Below are positions 1 through 13,530 of a DNA stretch of 64,000 bases, piece by piece. The notes below the pieces were generated by a model. The model saw nothing but the letters and a program-made list of their open reading frames with translations, was not told the DNA's origin and did not search any database. The DNA lies in assembly GCA_018340805.1 (NCBI GenBank), contig JACMZG010001870.1:49971115-50035114 (forward strand). Direction: 5' to 3'. Within the stretch, counting starts at the first letter, position 1. Each line of letters begins with the position of its first letter. The position numbers and the translations under genes are program-made. The stretch comes from Microvelia longipes (Eukaryota > Arthropoda > Insecta > Hemiptera > Veliidae).

Positions 1-905
1 TGTTTTTGGTTACAAGCGAAGACTTTATAAAAGGTAATCCGTATAAAATTACCTGCTTTTTGTGTAAAGTGTTTTATCTTAAATAATGTTCCAAATAAGT
101 TTTATTAACCACTCATAACTGGGTTCAGTTGCATTAGGCTTCCGTATTACTTAAATACATTTTAAGAAACTTTTTTTATTTTTTTGATTTGAAAGAAACA
201 CCTTTACATAATTTTCAAAAAGAATACGACTATTTTCATAAAACAATTTCATACAGATCTGAAAAAGCGTTATAATTTAATAGTGTCCCATTGAAACTCT
301 AAGAAGAAAAATCCCTCACATACATACATATACTGTGTAAGTATATACCCCCCTCCACCCTAGAAGAGCAATTCCCTCACCTGTCCCTCTCATACCGGAA
401 ATACCACGAGTTACATTTTATTTGAAAATTTACGAAAAATCAATTTTCGAATTCTTATGGTTTTGTTCTTTCATTCTTGTATATATTATAATTCATCCAA
501 TTATTAAAATTAAAAAGTTCTTTTTGTGGACTTATAAAAAATTCATAAATAAAAAACAGATTAATTACAAAAAAGTCCTAATTTCTTCATTAGTTTTAAA
601 TATTGTTTTTCAAACTAAAATTATTGTAACACTAAATTTTTTTTCCAAATCTTTCAATGTCACAGTTTCCAAGGCAATATGAATAGTTTGTAAATTTGTA
701 TTTATTATATTTTTAAACTGAATGACTAATTTAGTCAAAGCTTAGTATATATTATATATAAAAAATACAAGGGCTTTTTGTAATTAATCTGCTTTATTGA
801 TCAATTATTTTTACTTAATTGCGTTTTTCTGAGTTCGTGATGTCATTGTTACTGACATATTATAATATGTTTTTTAGTGACATCACTCTTTTAGTATTTT
901 ATGAT
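1..905. other. AT-rich noncoding stretch
   Basis: No supported gene. The only local structure is a short CATA-type simple repeat near 305-325. An 86-codon frame at 422-682 is rich in K, I, F and N, as expected from AT-rich random sequence, and shows no recognisable domain. Confidence 0.6.
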
Positions 906-907
906 AA

Positions 908-1168
908 AAATACCGTTTCGGGTACGGGGTACCTCGAAACTTTTCCTCATTACATCGGATTCGCTATGCTCATCGTCCCTTCTTTGGACTCGCTTCGCTC
1001 GTCTTCAGAAATACAGTTCACCAGATTTATTCTGAAACATGCCTTTAGACTCGCTTCGCTCGTCTTCAGATAGTAAATGCACTCGTATCATTCTCAGCGG
1101 TCACCCATACAGCACTGACTACGCTCAATGTTCCTTAATTTTTATGATAAAACAAAAATCTTATCTTA
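908..1168 (-). repeat. 5S rRNA-derived SINE (SINE3-like), copy 1
   Basis: Read on the minus strand, 1091-1140 matches the 3' half of 5S rRNA: a degraded TTAAGGAACATTGAGCG (box A and intermediate element), then GTCAGTGCTGTATGGGTGACCG (box C region; here split as GTCAGTGCTG and TATGGGTGACCG). The body towards 908 carries two copies of GACGAGCGAAGCGAGTC and one diverged GATGAGCATAGCGAATCC, then ends in GGTACCCCGTACCCG. Copies at 31.2, 38.3 and 49.9 kb share the leader, the 5S part or the tail. The first ~45 nt of 5S are replaced by an unrelated leader, but the segment of the internal promoter (A, IE, C) is kept, so this is a SINE rather than a 5S gene. Divergence suggests an old copy. Confidence 0.75.
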
Positions 1169-1169
1169 A

Positions 1170-2138
1170 AATTCTATCTGTTTCACTAACATAATTTACT
1201 TTAAGCGTATTATTATTGTTTTGAACAAGCAACAATACATGTTGGTTTAATCGACCAAATATCTCCATTGTACTAAGGTCTAGTTTTGTTACTCAGTATT
1301 ACTTAGAAACATAACAATGCTTAACATTGCTGAGGCAGTTTATACGGACCATAAATACTAAACAATACCTCGTTTGACATTGCAAATTAATAGTGTAAAC
1401 AAACGTTATGCTATAGGTAAACATTAATTTCTAAACATGGCTCACAATGTGCAACATGAATATTTGATTGATTATTTCAATAACGTTGAATAAGTTATGA
1501 TGATGATACAATTATGTTGGGAATGTTAGGGATAACACGACAAGAAGTAAGCTTTGATTGGTTGTTAAAACATGTTGCAATATTGGTAAAGTTAATATAT
1601 ATTATATTATATATCTCATGAAGAACAATTAAAACAATTCGCTAGATGATTTACTCGTTTGCCTATTAAAATTAGATTTAAAATATCTACTTACAATTTA
1701 CGAAAACGAATTTTATTCTCTCGGACATACCTGAAACATATTGAGCATTGATATTAATTTAAAGACAAAAATAATTATTATTCAAGTAGTGCTGATAATT
1801 TAAATTATATTCTCATTTACAATAATCTCGTTTCTAATTGATTATATAGGCTTCGTTTAGTATAAGATTAAAACTTGGGGTGCTGGATTATAACTCGATC
1901 GAAAATCTGTCGGTGGGAAATTTTGGCAATATCATAGTGGTTTATGCCACGATATATGCCATATCGTGGTCGCTATCCAAACATATCGTTAACGAAAAGC
2001 ACAGCCTGAAGTAAATGAACGGTGAAACTGGACGGGTGATAAGCAGAGGTGATGATTTCCCAGGTATAATTATTTCCTGGGGTGATATATGGTTCCATTT
2101 GTTTCCGGAGCTACGTTTCGTGGTTCCAACGTAGATCA
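1170..2138. other. AT-rich noncoding stretch
   Basis: No gene, RNA or clear repeat is seen. The minus-strand 65-codon frame at 1942-2139 has no recognisable motif. Confidence 0.5.
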
Positions 2139-2140
2139 TA

Positions 2141-2652
2141 TCAATCTAATAATATACTTTTACGACACACACACACATTAACAAAGGTTGCCTTTATTAA
2201 TGTGTTAAAGTTTGTTAAAGTTGTGCTAAAACAACTTGAATAATTAAAATTGATTAATTTAAAATTAATGTCAGGTAAAATGCTATCCTGATAATAAATA
2301 ATAAAATAATAATGACGTTTAGGGCCTATTGGCCCTTCGCCCTAGGGGAACCACCTTGAGTTGGTCACATCTACTTCGCTCAAAGTAAAGTTGGCGAAAT
2401 CTTTTACATCAAATTTTATTTATAAAAAATGAGAGCATATACCGGGGCTGTGAACCCCGGACCCCGGTGTTGAAGTCACGTACTATACGACCGCGGCTAC
2501 GGAGGCAGATATATTAATCTTAACTAAAGCAGTATGAATTAATCTGATAATATAATTTTACGACACACACACACTCTGACACACATTAATTAATAAAGGA
2601 TGCCTCAAAACAACTTGAATGATTATCAGGTAAAATGGTATCCTGATACTGA
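2141..2652. repeat. Direct duplication flanking a SINE
   Basis: About 120-155 bp at 2141-2296 recur at 2536-2652. Both copies run through TTTTACGACACACACACAC, then AAAACAACTTGAAT, then TCAGGTAAAATG and ATCCTGAT. The SINE at 2312-2512 sits between them. Far too long for a normal target-site duplication, so this looks like a tandem duplication with the SINE at or near the junction, or a SINE inserted between older tandem units. Confidence 0.75.
2312..2512 (-). repeat. tRNA-derived SINE, family B, copy 1
   Basis: On the minus strand the head reads CTGCCTCCGTAGCCGCGGTC (A-box region), and about 45 nt on comes GGGGTTCACAGCCCCGG (B box), the spacing of a pol III tRNA promoter. The body ends with GAAGGGCCAATAGGCCCTAAA and an A/T-rich tail at 2312. 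Four more copies in the window (28.6, 29.1, 35.6, 47.0 kb) share head, body and tail; three of those have clear target-site duplications. No autonomous partner for the tail was recognised here. Confidence 0.85.
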
Positions 2653-2795
2653 TTCATTAATATTAACATCAAAGAATGCAGGCTAATTCAGGTACTAGAA
2701 CACCTTGGAACTCTATACCAATCCTGTTTCTTTTGTATCAGGAACTTTTAGACAGCTATCCACTCTGCTTCAAATTAGGAATTTATTAAATAGAA

Positions 2796-3402
2796 GGGTC
2801 ATTCCATGTCAAATCAACACAAAAAAGGACATTTTGGATTTGATGTCACCGATTTTAATATAATTTGGCTGACAGGTAGGCACAATAGAAGGAAGAAATA
2901 CCTAGATTTTGGCTCACTTGGTGCAGCCATATTGCCGCAGTAGGTGGGTGGAATTGTTCCAAAAAATGTGTATTTTTCAACTTTTCTTTGACTGCAAAAC
3001 GGCTGTACTAAAAATTCTGCCTATGGTAGATTTTTATTTGGTGGCGTTTAAAAGCTAAACGATAGCCCTTCAAATAGATTCTACATACTTTAGGATAAAT
3101 TAGTCCATCAAGTTTTTATTAATGAGCAAATATAAAATAAAAATAAGCTTTTAAAACGCCACCCAAAAAAAGCATACCATAGGCAGAATTTTAGATACAG
3201 CCAGTTTTGTAGTCAAAGAAAAGTTGGAAAATCACATTTTTTGGAAAAATTCACCACCTACCCTGCGGCAATATGGCTGACCAAATGAGCCAAAAAATCT
3301 GGGTAATTTCTTCCTTCTATGGTACCTACCTGTCCGCCAAATTATATTAAAATTGGAGATATCAAATATGTTTACCTGTGTGATTTGATATGGAATGACC
3401 TC
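2796..3402. mobile_element. Foldback MITE with ~250-bp inverted arms
   Basis: The left arm (about 2797-3055) and right arm (about 3147-3400) are inverted copies: GGTCATTCCATGTCAAATCA at 2797 faces its near-complement at 3381-3400, followed inwards by the AATATAATTTGG, GCAGCCATATTGCCGCAG and TCTGCCTATGGTA blocks in matching order. The ~90-bp centre holds no coding capacity. A nonautonomous DNA element is the best reading. Superfamily is not settled, because no unambiguous target duplication is visible. Confidence 0.8.
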
Positions 3403-3559
3403 AGAATAAAACTTTTCTATTGGCTTCAATATTAATTTTATCTGTATTCGATCTTATTATTCTAATAAAGAGCTGATACATAACACTAACAAACACAGTG
3501 AGATAACGAAGATGCTACTTAGTATACTATCCAAGAACAAAACCAAGACTGAAAAGGTA

Positions 3560-4283
<724 letters not shown>

Positions 4284-4633
4284 CAGTGCCTCAGGTGTTA
4301 CTAGATTACTTAGAGATATATTATTTATATAGAAATGAAAGAATGACTTATCTACCAATGCACTAAATACCCTGTCTGTTACACCTTATTCTTCCCTATT
4401 GCTATCAATTGCAATTATGGACCCAACAATATACATAATTATTACGGTATAGAATAATAAGGTATTATGCTTTCTAGATTCAGTAGTTTAAATATAGGGA
4501 GTATTAATTAATATTAGTTATTAAACATTGATTTCTAGTAGTAAATGAATAATCCTGGCGAGATGGTCTAAATGTCAGGAGCGAAAATTCAAACGAAAAC
4601 ATAAATTTCCTTTGGAAAACGTATCTATTAAAT

Positions 4634-4825
4634 GATTCTGGCGCGGTGGCCCGCATGTCGGGCGCATTTATTAGAATGCGTGTTTCCGTGCTTAACAATC
4701 AATTTCTTGCTTAAGGTTACGATTCATGCTTTATATCTTAAGCTGTTACTCAAGTATCAAGCACTGCTCGTAACTCATTTTTTCTGTATTTTTCAAAGGA
4801 AATGCGCATAATCATCCAACTGGTT
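4634..4825 (+). repeat. SINE-like repeat, family C, solo copy
   Basis: Starts with ATTCTGGCGCGGTGGCCCG, passes through AATGCGTGTTTCCGTGCT, AAGCACTGCTCGTAACTCAT and GGAAATGCGCATAATCATCC. The same blocks in the same order form each arm of the large palindrome at 34.1-34.8 kb. A diverged second head-like motif lies just upstream (4556-4585). The GCGCGGTGG head resembles a tRNA A box, but no good B box is present in this copy. Confidence 0.7.
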
Positions 4826-4829
4826 ACAC

Positions 4830-7635
4830 TAAATCTCTAAAGTTGGCAGTGCACATCATAATTAGCCTATTATATCCTACAGACATTAAAAAATGTCTGT
4901 TGGAGAATCCCTTGTACTCAATTGATTAATTATTTTTAAGTAAATTTGAATAAATTGGCACAATTGCTTTATTATTTTGTAATTTCTTAGTACTCATAAT
5001 TACTGAGATTTAATTTTAAATTCTTTACACATTTAAATAATTTGTTTAATTGTTTTTGTCACACTGTGGAACATACTTTTTGTGAAAATTATTATTGTAA
5101 ATTAATAGAGCTAAAACAGTTATTTGAATATAATTAATCTTTATTACCGAAAGGCTTTCAACCAAACAAAAGTCCATCACAAAGAAGAGGATGATAAATG
5201 AGTTTTATTGTTCGGATATTAAAGACTGTAACGTAAATTATTTACGCAGTGAATAATCAACTTGCAACGTCAGTGGGTTACGCCGAGAATCAAAATGGAT
5301 AAACAAGTTGAACTCAAAATCATATTTCAATAAATACGGTTAACTAAAAAACAACAACACTTTTAGTATGAAAAAATGTGAAAATATCTTTTAATAATTA
5401 GTTTCCGAATTCCGGAGCCTAACAGTGAACTAAAGTCACTCGGTGGTCGGACAATAACTAATATGATTCTATAAGAATTAAAAAAAAAACTATATCTAAA
5501 ATCAAGACTGATAAGGACTCGTGCGCTACTAGACATGCGCTGCTTATTATTTTCAATAACTTATTAAGGACGGCATAGTTAATTTTTATAATGATAAGTA
5601 ATTTCTTGCTAAGCAGTATTTGCTAATTATAGAGTATAAGTAATTAAGATGTATATGTCATTAATTAACAATTTAAAACTGAGTTTGTTTTGCACTCTAT
5701 CTTATTCACAAACCAAGTTACTAAACTTGACAGCAATCGACTTGAACAACATTTGTTCGTTGTTTTCTTTCAAGACTGAATAACAAGTATAAACCTAATT
5801 TAATTTCAAATAGAGTCTGGGCGCAAACACAGACGGGGGAAATCAAATACGCCTCAGACAAACAACTGTTCGCTTAACAACTGTCACATTAACTCCAATC
5901 TCATTACAATCTGGTGCTTTTTGAAGAGCTACAGAAAACAATCTATAGGGTGTTTACAGGACACTACCATACCAGGGTGTATCTCTTTGTTTTTATTTTA
6001 CGTTTCTAGAGCTTTGTGTATAAAAGGAAAGAAGAAGACTGATCCAGTTTAATTTTCAAGACAAGCTTCTCTCGGTGCTTTTATTTTGGGTGTCGCTAGT
6101 ATATCTTTTCTTTGCTTCCGACTTATATTGATTTTATTTTTTTTGGAAACAAATAGAACAAATAAAAAATTTATTGATCTTCAGTGTTTGATGATATTGG
6201 TGTTCAGTGATAAAAAGTAGGATTGTTTTACGGGTGTAAAATTCTACAATCTCTCAAATTGAAAAAAAAAAAAAAAAAATCAAATGATAGACATTGAATT
6301 TTTCAGAAACCTCACGGTTAATTACGCCTTTTGAAAAGTACGTGAAAACCCTAGAACTTAAAACTTTATGTCCCTTATAAGTTTTAGATGGCAGGTATCC
6401 TTAAATTATTTTGTAACTTGTAATGCAGAAATATCAGGTTATATAAAGCTTTAACATCAAGCATTGTTACGAAATAATTAATTTTGTATATTTTTTCTCT
6501 TTTTTCCCTCGAAGCAAGTTACCTCAGTCTGTATGTATTTACGTACAAATACGTATATAAATATATATTTGTAAGTGTGTGTTGGGGCAAGGATCTTGTT
6601 TACCCCCGGATTCAATTTAGAGTGTCAACACGAGTGAGTAGGGAAAAGAAGCGTCTTATATTAGTTTTGGGTTCTCCCGTTCGGCCTGTGAAAACCTCCC
6701 CATGTTTTCCAAGATATGTCTGACTTCTTATCTCTGCCTCTCCAACGGGGGCCTAATACCGTCTGACATGGATCCCTTGGATTTTCCCAGCCAATTTTTA
6801 GCCTCCACTTTCCTTCGTGTTTAAGTTTCATCAGTTCAAGACTTTCATTGCCTTTATTTAGATTTTTTTCAGCCCAAAGTAAAATTGAATTTATAAATCC
6901 TTTTTATCTTGTTTACATTTTTATATTAAACATTCATTCCTTTTACATATTTTACTAATGTCTGATTTATATATAACTTTATTTTCTTCATATATTTTTA
7001 TTTTAATAATCACAACTGATATATTAATATGAATAATATATATTCATATACTAATAATAATAATAGATTGTAATATCCTAAAACTAGTTTAAAAGGGTAA
7101 TAATATTGGTTTTTTAAAAATAAATAGTCTAGAATCTAAGAAACTCTATTTTTCATTACTAAAATATTCTATCAGTGAATACAAAGGATTTTCAAATAAG
7201 TAATTTCTTTGCTTGCTTATGAAATTGATCATCAGATAGTATTCTCCTTAATTATTATACGCTTTTAATAGCCAATAAATTATACCCCACTTCTGACTTG
7301 GATAATATGTTTTGGAGTTTTTATAATATATTTTATTTTTAGTATTTTATCTATATTATCTTTACAGTGTTCGTCAAAATTGGGTTCTCGTTGTTAAAAG
7401 ATAATAACCCATTTTATCTCTTTTGTACCATCAGTATGTCTGTAGTATTTAAGTGTCCTGACAAGATAAATTCATAATTAATTTGGCTTAATTATTAATT
7501 AGCCATTATTAATTATAATTATATGGCTTAATTAGCGGTCCTTTTTCAATATATGTATAAGTATCCAAGGGGCGACAGTATAGACAAAGTATGAAATATA
7601 ATGAATTTAAAATAAATAAATTGGAGATATGCAAC
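4830..7635. other. AT-rich noncoding stretch
   Basis: No supported gene over about 2.8 kb. There is a poly-A run near 6262-6280 and a short plus-strand frame at 6484-6723 without recognisable motifs. The GC content rises slightly at 6580-6800 without an obvious cause. Confidence 0.5.
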
Positions 7636-8740
7636 CTCTAATCTATTTATTTATTTATTTATTTATATAATTTTACAACCATAAAATTTACAAGCAATTC
7701 TTGGTTTAGTCAAATAATTCACTTTACATTACAAATGAGAAAAAAAAACAGAAAAAATTACAATTATTAAAGTTCAAATTAAAATAATCATTTAGTTCAT
7801 ACATAGGATTAAGCAATAATACTTCTTGACTTCGTTTAAGCATTTTTTGAGGTTTTAGAGCTCTTATAACCATCTGGTAGGTGATTATATATTTTTATTT
7901 CCATGAAACTAGGACCTTTGTAGGTTTTATTAAGTCTGACTGATGGTAGTTTGAGGTCACAACCTCTCCTAGTCTCGTAGCGATGGAGATCACCTTGTTT
8001 TTGTTTAGAGCCCAAATTCCTCAAAACATGCTTTAAACATTCCATAATATATAAGCCATAGACTGTCTAATTCTCCATTTGACAAAGAGAGGTTGCAAGT
8101 TTCTATTTGTTTAACTCCCTCTAGTAACGGATAGCTTCTTTTTTTGTAGCAGAAAAACATCTTTAGTAGATGAGCAAGAGCCCCATAGTCTTAATCCGTA
8201 TCGTAATCGCTTTCAAAGTTAGAGAAGTAAACAATTTTCAAAACTTGCTGAGATATAATACTTTTCAGTCTTACTAGGAGAAATATGACAGTACTAAGCT
8301 TATTCGTGAGATTACTTGTATGATGGTTCCACAATAATTTCTGATCTAATGTTACTCCAAGAAGTTTAGCACAATTATTCTGGCTGTGCTCACCAAGATC
8401 TCTTCTTAAGGAGAAACAAATAATGCTAGTCTTGTCTTCATTAAGATGAAGACAATTAGCTTGGAACCAATCATTTATTACTTTTTTAGTGTCGTTTACA
8501 TTAATCAGTGATGACTTTTTAGCTTTCAAGGTAACTGAGGAATCGTCAGCAAATTGATATATTTCAGAATCATGGTCCAGTTTGGAAGTTACAATAAACA
8601 GATCGTTAACGAAAAGAATGAATAGAATCGGTCCGAGTACCGAGCCTTGAGGAACCCCGCATGATACACTACATTCTTGTGATCTATTTTTGCCTATCTT
8701 AACAGATTGAAATCGACAAAAATGACAAATGTCATAATAT
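7636..8740 (-). pseudogene. 5'-truncated jockey/CR1-like non-LTR retrotransposon
   Basis: On the minus strand, 8715 down to 8191 is open and encodes reverse transcriptase motif B (CGVPQGSVLGPILFILFVND), then the catalytic FADD box, WFQANCLHLNEDKT and CAKLLGVTLD. The frame is lost near 8200, but the adjacent frame continues with RYGLRLWGSCSS, and a third frame at 8045-7836 gives ECLKHV and a basic C-terminus with IYNHLPDGYK. The 3' end runs into (TTTA)n at 7640-7665 as read on the plus strand, i.e. an (AAAT)n tail. The endonuclease and the first RT motifs are missing. It is a dead, 5'-truncated copy; the exact clade within jockey/CR1/I-like elements is not certain. Confidence 0.9.
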
Positions 8741-8834
8741 AATAATTAATATGGAAAAAATACATAACATGGTACAAATGTAACTATAGAGCATAAAGTT
8801 ATATAGTATAAGATAGCGTTGTAAGAAAGTAACC

Positions 8835-9145
8835 CTTCATAGCGGGGTGAGGAGTAACCATCTGAAGAAGGTTACTCAGAGACCTTCTTTAAATGGTTAC
8901 TCCCCTTAGTTAAGATGCCATCTCTGTCTTTCCCCCTATTCTAACCCCAAAAAAGTTCCAATGCTTTTCCACATCCCCTGGTAAGAGCGTATAATAAGGT
9001 AAAATATATGTATAGTAATAAAATTTAAAAAAAACTAAGGGAGTAACCAGTCTGATCTGTCAAAGGGGAGTAACAATCTAAAGAAGGTCACTTAGATAAA
9101 AAAGCAGTATAGTACTCCCTAAAAAGGAAGTAACTATCTAAAGAA
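8835..9145. repeat. Scattered GGAGTAAC repeats
   Basis: The motif GGAGTAACCATCTGAAGAAGG at 8851 recurs in diverged form at 9038, 9065 and 9127, and inverted at about 8890 (AAATGGTTACTCC). The interior block with TTTCCCCC and CTTTTCCACATCCCC (8925-8980) has a relative at 48,515-48,570. This is an unclassified interspersed repeat. Confidence 0.5.
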
Positions 9146-9149
9146 GAGC

Positions 9150-11489
9150 CTATTTTATTGCTTTAGGGAATGAGACATGTCACTCATACTTATAATAAAC
9201 AGAATATAGTTTATTATTAAGCCATGAGGTGCTCCTTCACTTTTGTCTTCTGTTTGAGAGATTCTTATACCTCTCAAATAGTAAATAATGAAGTATTAAA
9301 TTAATATTATTTGGAACTCATTTTTCAATAACATGATAAGAGATTGAAAATTAATTTGTAATTATTTTATGGGTTTTCCGTTAAAAATAAGTACTAGTTT
9401 AATATAGAGTGTTGTACGAATGCGGAAGATAAATAATTTAGTACTTATCGGGCTGACTAGACTTTAGGGGCGATAAAGGACAGGGAGTTGTACAATAAGA
9501 AGGGGGAGACAAGACGAGGAGAGGGGGTAATCCGAGTTGAGAAAGAGGTAAAAGTTATGATAGCGCTGCTCTATTGGTTTATGTAAATTCTAACTAATAC
9601 TTATAAGCAGGGAAAGTGTTGACACAGGCTATCAATGTATGCTCAGCTTTCCCTTAGCTAGCTTTCCCAAACCCTTAGGGCACAGGTGGTTTCCCTCCAG
9701 ACATGTTTATTACAAAAACCAACCTTTCTTATTAATGTTAACTGTGCACATTGATAAAAAACAGATAATTAAACAAAACTTATAATTAATTTACTTTCTT
9801 AATTAATTTTTATTCAAATACAATAATGCAATAAATTATTCAAAATTAAAAAAATTATCGTGATAAAAACATGTAAATAAATATTGAATTATTAAAATAT
9901 TGTTAGACATATATAAAGTCTTGGAGATACTTTTCAAGAGGTAAATGTCACCAGTTCTACTAGAACGTAGAGTAAGGTAGGTGTATTTTAACCCAGAGCT
10001 AAAATTATGCTCTATCAGTAAAGTTGTATTAGACCTCTCTTGACTTTGAAATTTATAGAACATGATAAAGTTTTAAGTATTTCAAAGTTTAAGCACATAA
10101 GTAACCATTTAGTTTGTGATTATGCAATGGACTTTAATGGTCTAAACTTTATACCTTTTAACTTAATTTACAAACCACTGTTTACTATTATTGTTAACTA
10201 AATTTCTAATGTTGGTTGATTTTGCAATAATATTGATGAAAATTTACTTAGTTTTAAGTTATAATAATTCTTTCTGAAAGTTTTTAGGATCTTATTTGTG
10301 TTAACTTTAATTAAATAAGATAGAAATTGTTTCATTATTTCAACAAGATGTTAATGGCGATGAGAACAGTTTCCAAGTGCTATTTACAATGAATAAGCAA
10401 AAAAAGAGAAGGAGGCAAAAAAAGTCAATCAATATAATTGATCAACAAGAAAGAAAGTAATTGGCAGTTTTATTCCTCTGTTCCCTTTATTAATGTTAAG
10501 ACTTCTTATGTTCATAGTTTACTATAATGCAATTATTCGTCAGGCAGAATTTAGGGAACCAAAAAAAATGTTATTTGTATATTTCTAAAAGTATTATAGA
10601 AATTATTAATTAAACCAGCAAGTGACGTAAAAGCTTGTTCATTAAAAAAGTTTATTAAATGCTCAAACATTTTATAAATTAAGATAATCTTATTAAACCC
10701 CCAAATATAAAAAAATATAATATAACCTTAACACCCAGAACCCGCGTGACTGATCAACATGATTGAGGTTTTTCTGTGGTTTCCATAAATTTTACAGAAA
10801 AATTACAGATTTATTCATTAAAAGTCAGTCCACAGACTGCATAGGAAACCCCTTTTGACACTTATGCAAACTTGCTTTACAATATAACCTATTTAAAACC
10901 CATAAAATACATTTTGACAATCCTCCAAAAAAAAAAAATAAAACGCCCAAGTCAAAAAATATAAAATTATCCATAACCCACCCAAACAGACCCCCATCAC
11001 ACCCCAAAAAAATATCAAAATTCATACAAAACAAATAAAAATAAATAAAAAAGGCGCAAATTACCCCAAATCAATATATGAAATATGGCTCCGGGATTAC
11101 ACAAAATAAATATTGTATAATTTTCCTAATAAAGAATTTGATTAAAAAAAGATAATCTTAGCCTGATATTAGCACGAATAATAATACAGTGAATTTTCGA
11201 TTTTGGAGTGATAACTACAGTTTTGTACAACATATAAGATAAATATGCGCATCCTTTGAACAATTTGGGAACGATTGAGTAGTAATGCTACATCTCCAAA
11301 TTATGAATCATGAACAAAACATTTAAGTGGGATATAAATTTTAGGGCAAGTAAGCAAGAATTTTAAAGGAAATTCGTCAGGCTTGAGAACCTCCACGTCA
11401 GAGTTTTTAAACAAAATGTAATCAAAGTAAACAGCTTTTCATTTGGTTTGAATGATCTATTATGACAAACCCATATTTTAGTTTTAACA
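9150..11489. other. AT-rich noncoding stretch
   Basis: No supported gene. Short frames at 9836-10063 and 10825-11034 are low-complexity. Around 11,218-11,330 there is a weak resemblance to the middle of family C (GTTTTGTACAAC, then ATATGCGCATCCTTTG). Confidence 0.5.
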
Positions 11490-11984
11490 AAGAATCTTGA
11501 ATAAAGGGGATGACGCATTAAGGATTAAGGATGACACAAACTTACCTTTCCCTTGGTTATAATGAAAAAGCACCAAACGCAGGTTATGTAGCAAGGTTGT
11601 AGAGTTTGCTTCTCAACTTTCTTCTGTGCTTCTCGTGATTGTTATTGTTACATTTGTGGTGCTTGTTAAGTCATTTGTGCTTATTTAATTTTAAAATTTT
11701 GACTATACTTTGCCACTTCAGTAAGTGATAATTTATGCGTGTTTTGTTATAACCTTTTCAAGCAATAAAAAATGGGAAACCATTGAGAGGTAAGTTTGCC
11801 TCTAAAATTTAAGACCTGCGCTGTTATAAGAATTGTAAGCATGCGCAGTTTGTACCAAGCATGTGCAGTTGGTCTTTGACGTGTATTTCGTGTTGAATTC
11901 TCTCTATTTTTTGGTTTTTGATGGAGGTCACATTTTTGTGTGGCAAATCGACTTAGTGCGTCATCCCCTTTATTCAAGATCTTT
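11490..11984. mobile_element. MITE with ~31-bp terminal inverted repeats
   Basis: ATCTTGAATAAAGGGGATGA-type sequence at 11,490-11,522 is mirrored at 11,952-11,984 with about two mismatches over 33 bp. The interior (~430 bp) has an 82-codon minus-strand frame with no recognised domain, so the element is nonautonomous. No clean target-site duplication is seen, so the superfamily stays open. Confidence 0.8.
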
Positions 11985-12915
11985 GGTTTCAACAAACTAT
12001 TATAAGAAAAGAAAGAGTAATAAAAACAAACATAATTAGGTTTTCTAAAGCTTTGAAAGGAACTAATAACATTAATTTAGCATTTACAAAATACAACATT
12101 AATTTCATGAAAATTCTAAATAATTATTCAATGAAAATTCCGAAAAACAAGCTTTGCAAGCACTATAAAAAGATTATGAGAATGAATAGCACCAAATTAT
12201 CATTTACTATATTCTACTAGCGGTGTAACGATAAGTATCCAGCATTAGAGCCGTGGAAAAGTCAGGAAAACTTTACACTTTTCACGGTAACTTAAACCTT
12301 CTTCAAAAGAAAATTATCATTTTACAATAATTGCTTTTATTATAGAGGGTAAAGGAAGAAAAGTTTGAATTTTCTTTTAAACAATTCGGGAGTTGAATGT
12401 AAGATGTGTTTACACAGATAGGTAGAACGAAAGGCAAATATTAAAAAGTTTTTTGTTCTCACTTCCTGTAATTGTACAAAAAAACTTGGCTCTTGCGTTT
12501 TCTCTTCAACGAATGAATAAATTAGAAATATAAATGTTGATACCTTTTAAATATAAATACAATTAAAAGCTATAATTATAGAAAGGATCCAAAATAATCA
12601 AGTAAATGAAAATATCACAGTTAAGGGAAAAATTTGACTGTTCTTAAACGGCACTACTCTGCTGATTTTAATTAAACAGGTTCTGTTATAGATTTAAGAA
12701 TTTGTGTTGAATCACTTTAGAAATATTGTTTAAGATTAATTCAAAGAAAATCAATGCAGGGGCCAAAAACGCAAGATCAAAAACTTATCTGGCCATAAAC
12801 TGTATTGAATATATTAGAAAAAAATAGTTATTAATTTTAAATTGAAAGAGTGTTTTAATTTCACTTTTCTAAGTTCTGCCGTAGTCGTTTTCTACCATTT
12901 TTCTTAATATTGAGA
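11985..12915. other. AT-rich noncoding stretch
   Basis: No gene or RNA is recognised in this interval. Confidence 0.5.
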
Positions 12916-13530
12916 TAGTGTATAAAGTAGTAGTAGTAGTAATATGGAGGGGAGTGGTAGTAACTACCAGGCAAATAGGCCACGTTGTTGGGCCCTTTTT
13001 GCCAGCTCCCTAAGATAGCGTTTTACTCCTTTTAATTTCAAGTGTAGGTATATTTCATCTAATCTAGACAGAAAAGCCGTGGATTTCTATGGTTCCTCTC
13101 ATGCTTTTTTCAAGCAATCATACATATTTTCACTGACTCTTATAGTCTAGTGAAAACTGGGAACAACGCGTGCTCTCACTGTTATACCAAACCTACACAC
13201 ACTTTAAACTACAAGGCAGACACACTACAGTATTTTAATGAATCTACTATGAGGGTAAGGTCCTAAATTTTGCCTATACCCAGTTTCATTGAGGGTAAGG
13301 GATCTTTAACAAATACCTGACAACGCACAGGCTCGAGACCACCAGCTTTACGTCCGTCTGAAGGACGAGGTACGCAGAATTTTTATCCCTCTCATAAAAA
13401 TCCTAGAAGCCCGTGCTGGGATTGAACCTATGACTAAATAAACTCGGAAGTATAAAGTCCATTCATTCTGTGTATTGGCCGGGTACCTTAACCACTACAC
13501 CAGGGGTGACTCCTCGTAGTGTATGAAGTA
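12916..13530 (-). repeat. tRNA-derived SINE, family A, full-length copy
   Basis: On the minus strand the element starts at about 13,513 with GGAGTCACCCCTGGTGTAGT (A box GGTGTAGTGGTTAAGG) and has GGTTCAATCCCAGCACGGGC as B box. The A-to-B spacing is about 85 nt, longer than in a normal tRNA. The ~590-bp body ends in a (TAC)n tail at 12,926-12,945. It is flanked by TAGTGTATAAAGTA (12,916-12,929) and TAGTGTATGAAGTA (13,517-13,530), a 14-bp target duplication with one mismatch. This is good evidence for LINE-driven retrotransposition. The LINE partner is not identified. Confidence 0.9.

Noticed and set aside
11218..11330. Further copy of the family C repeat
   Set aside because: Only two short blocks match; too weak to call without an alignment.
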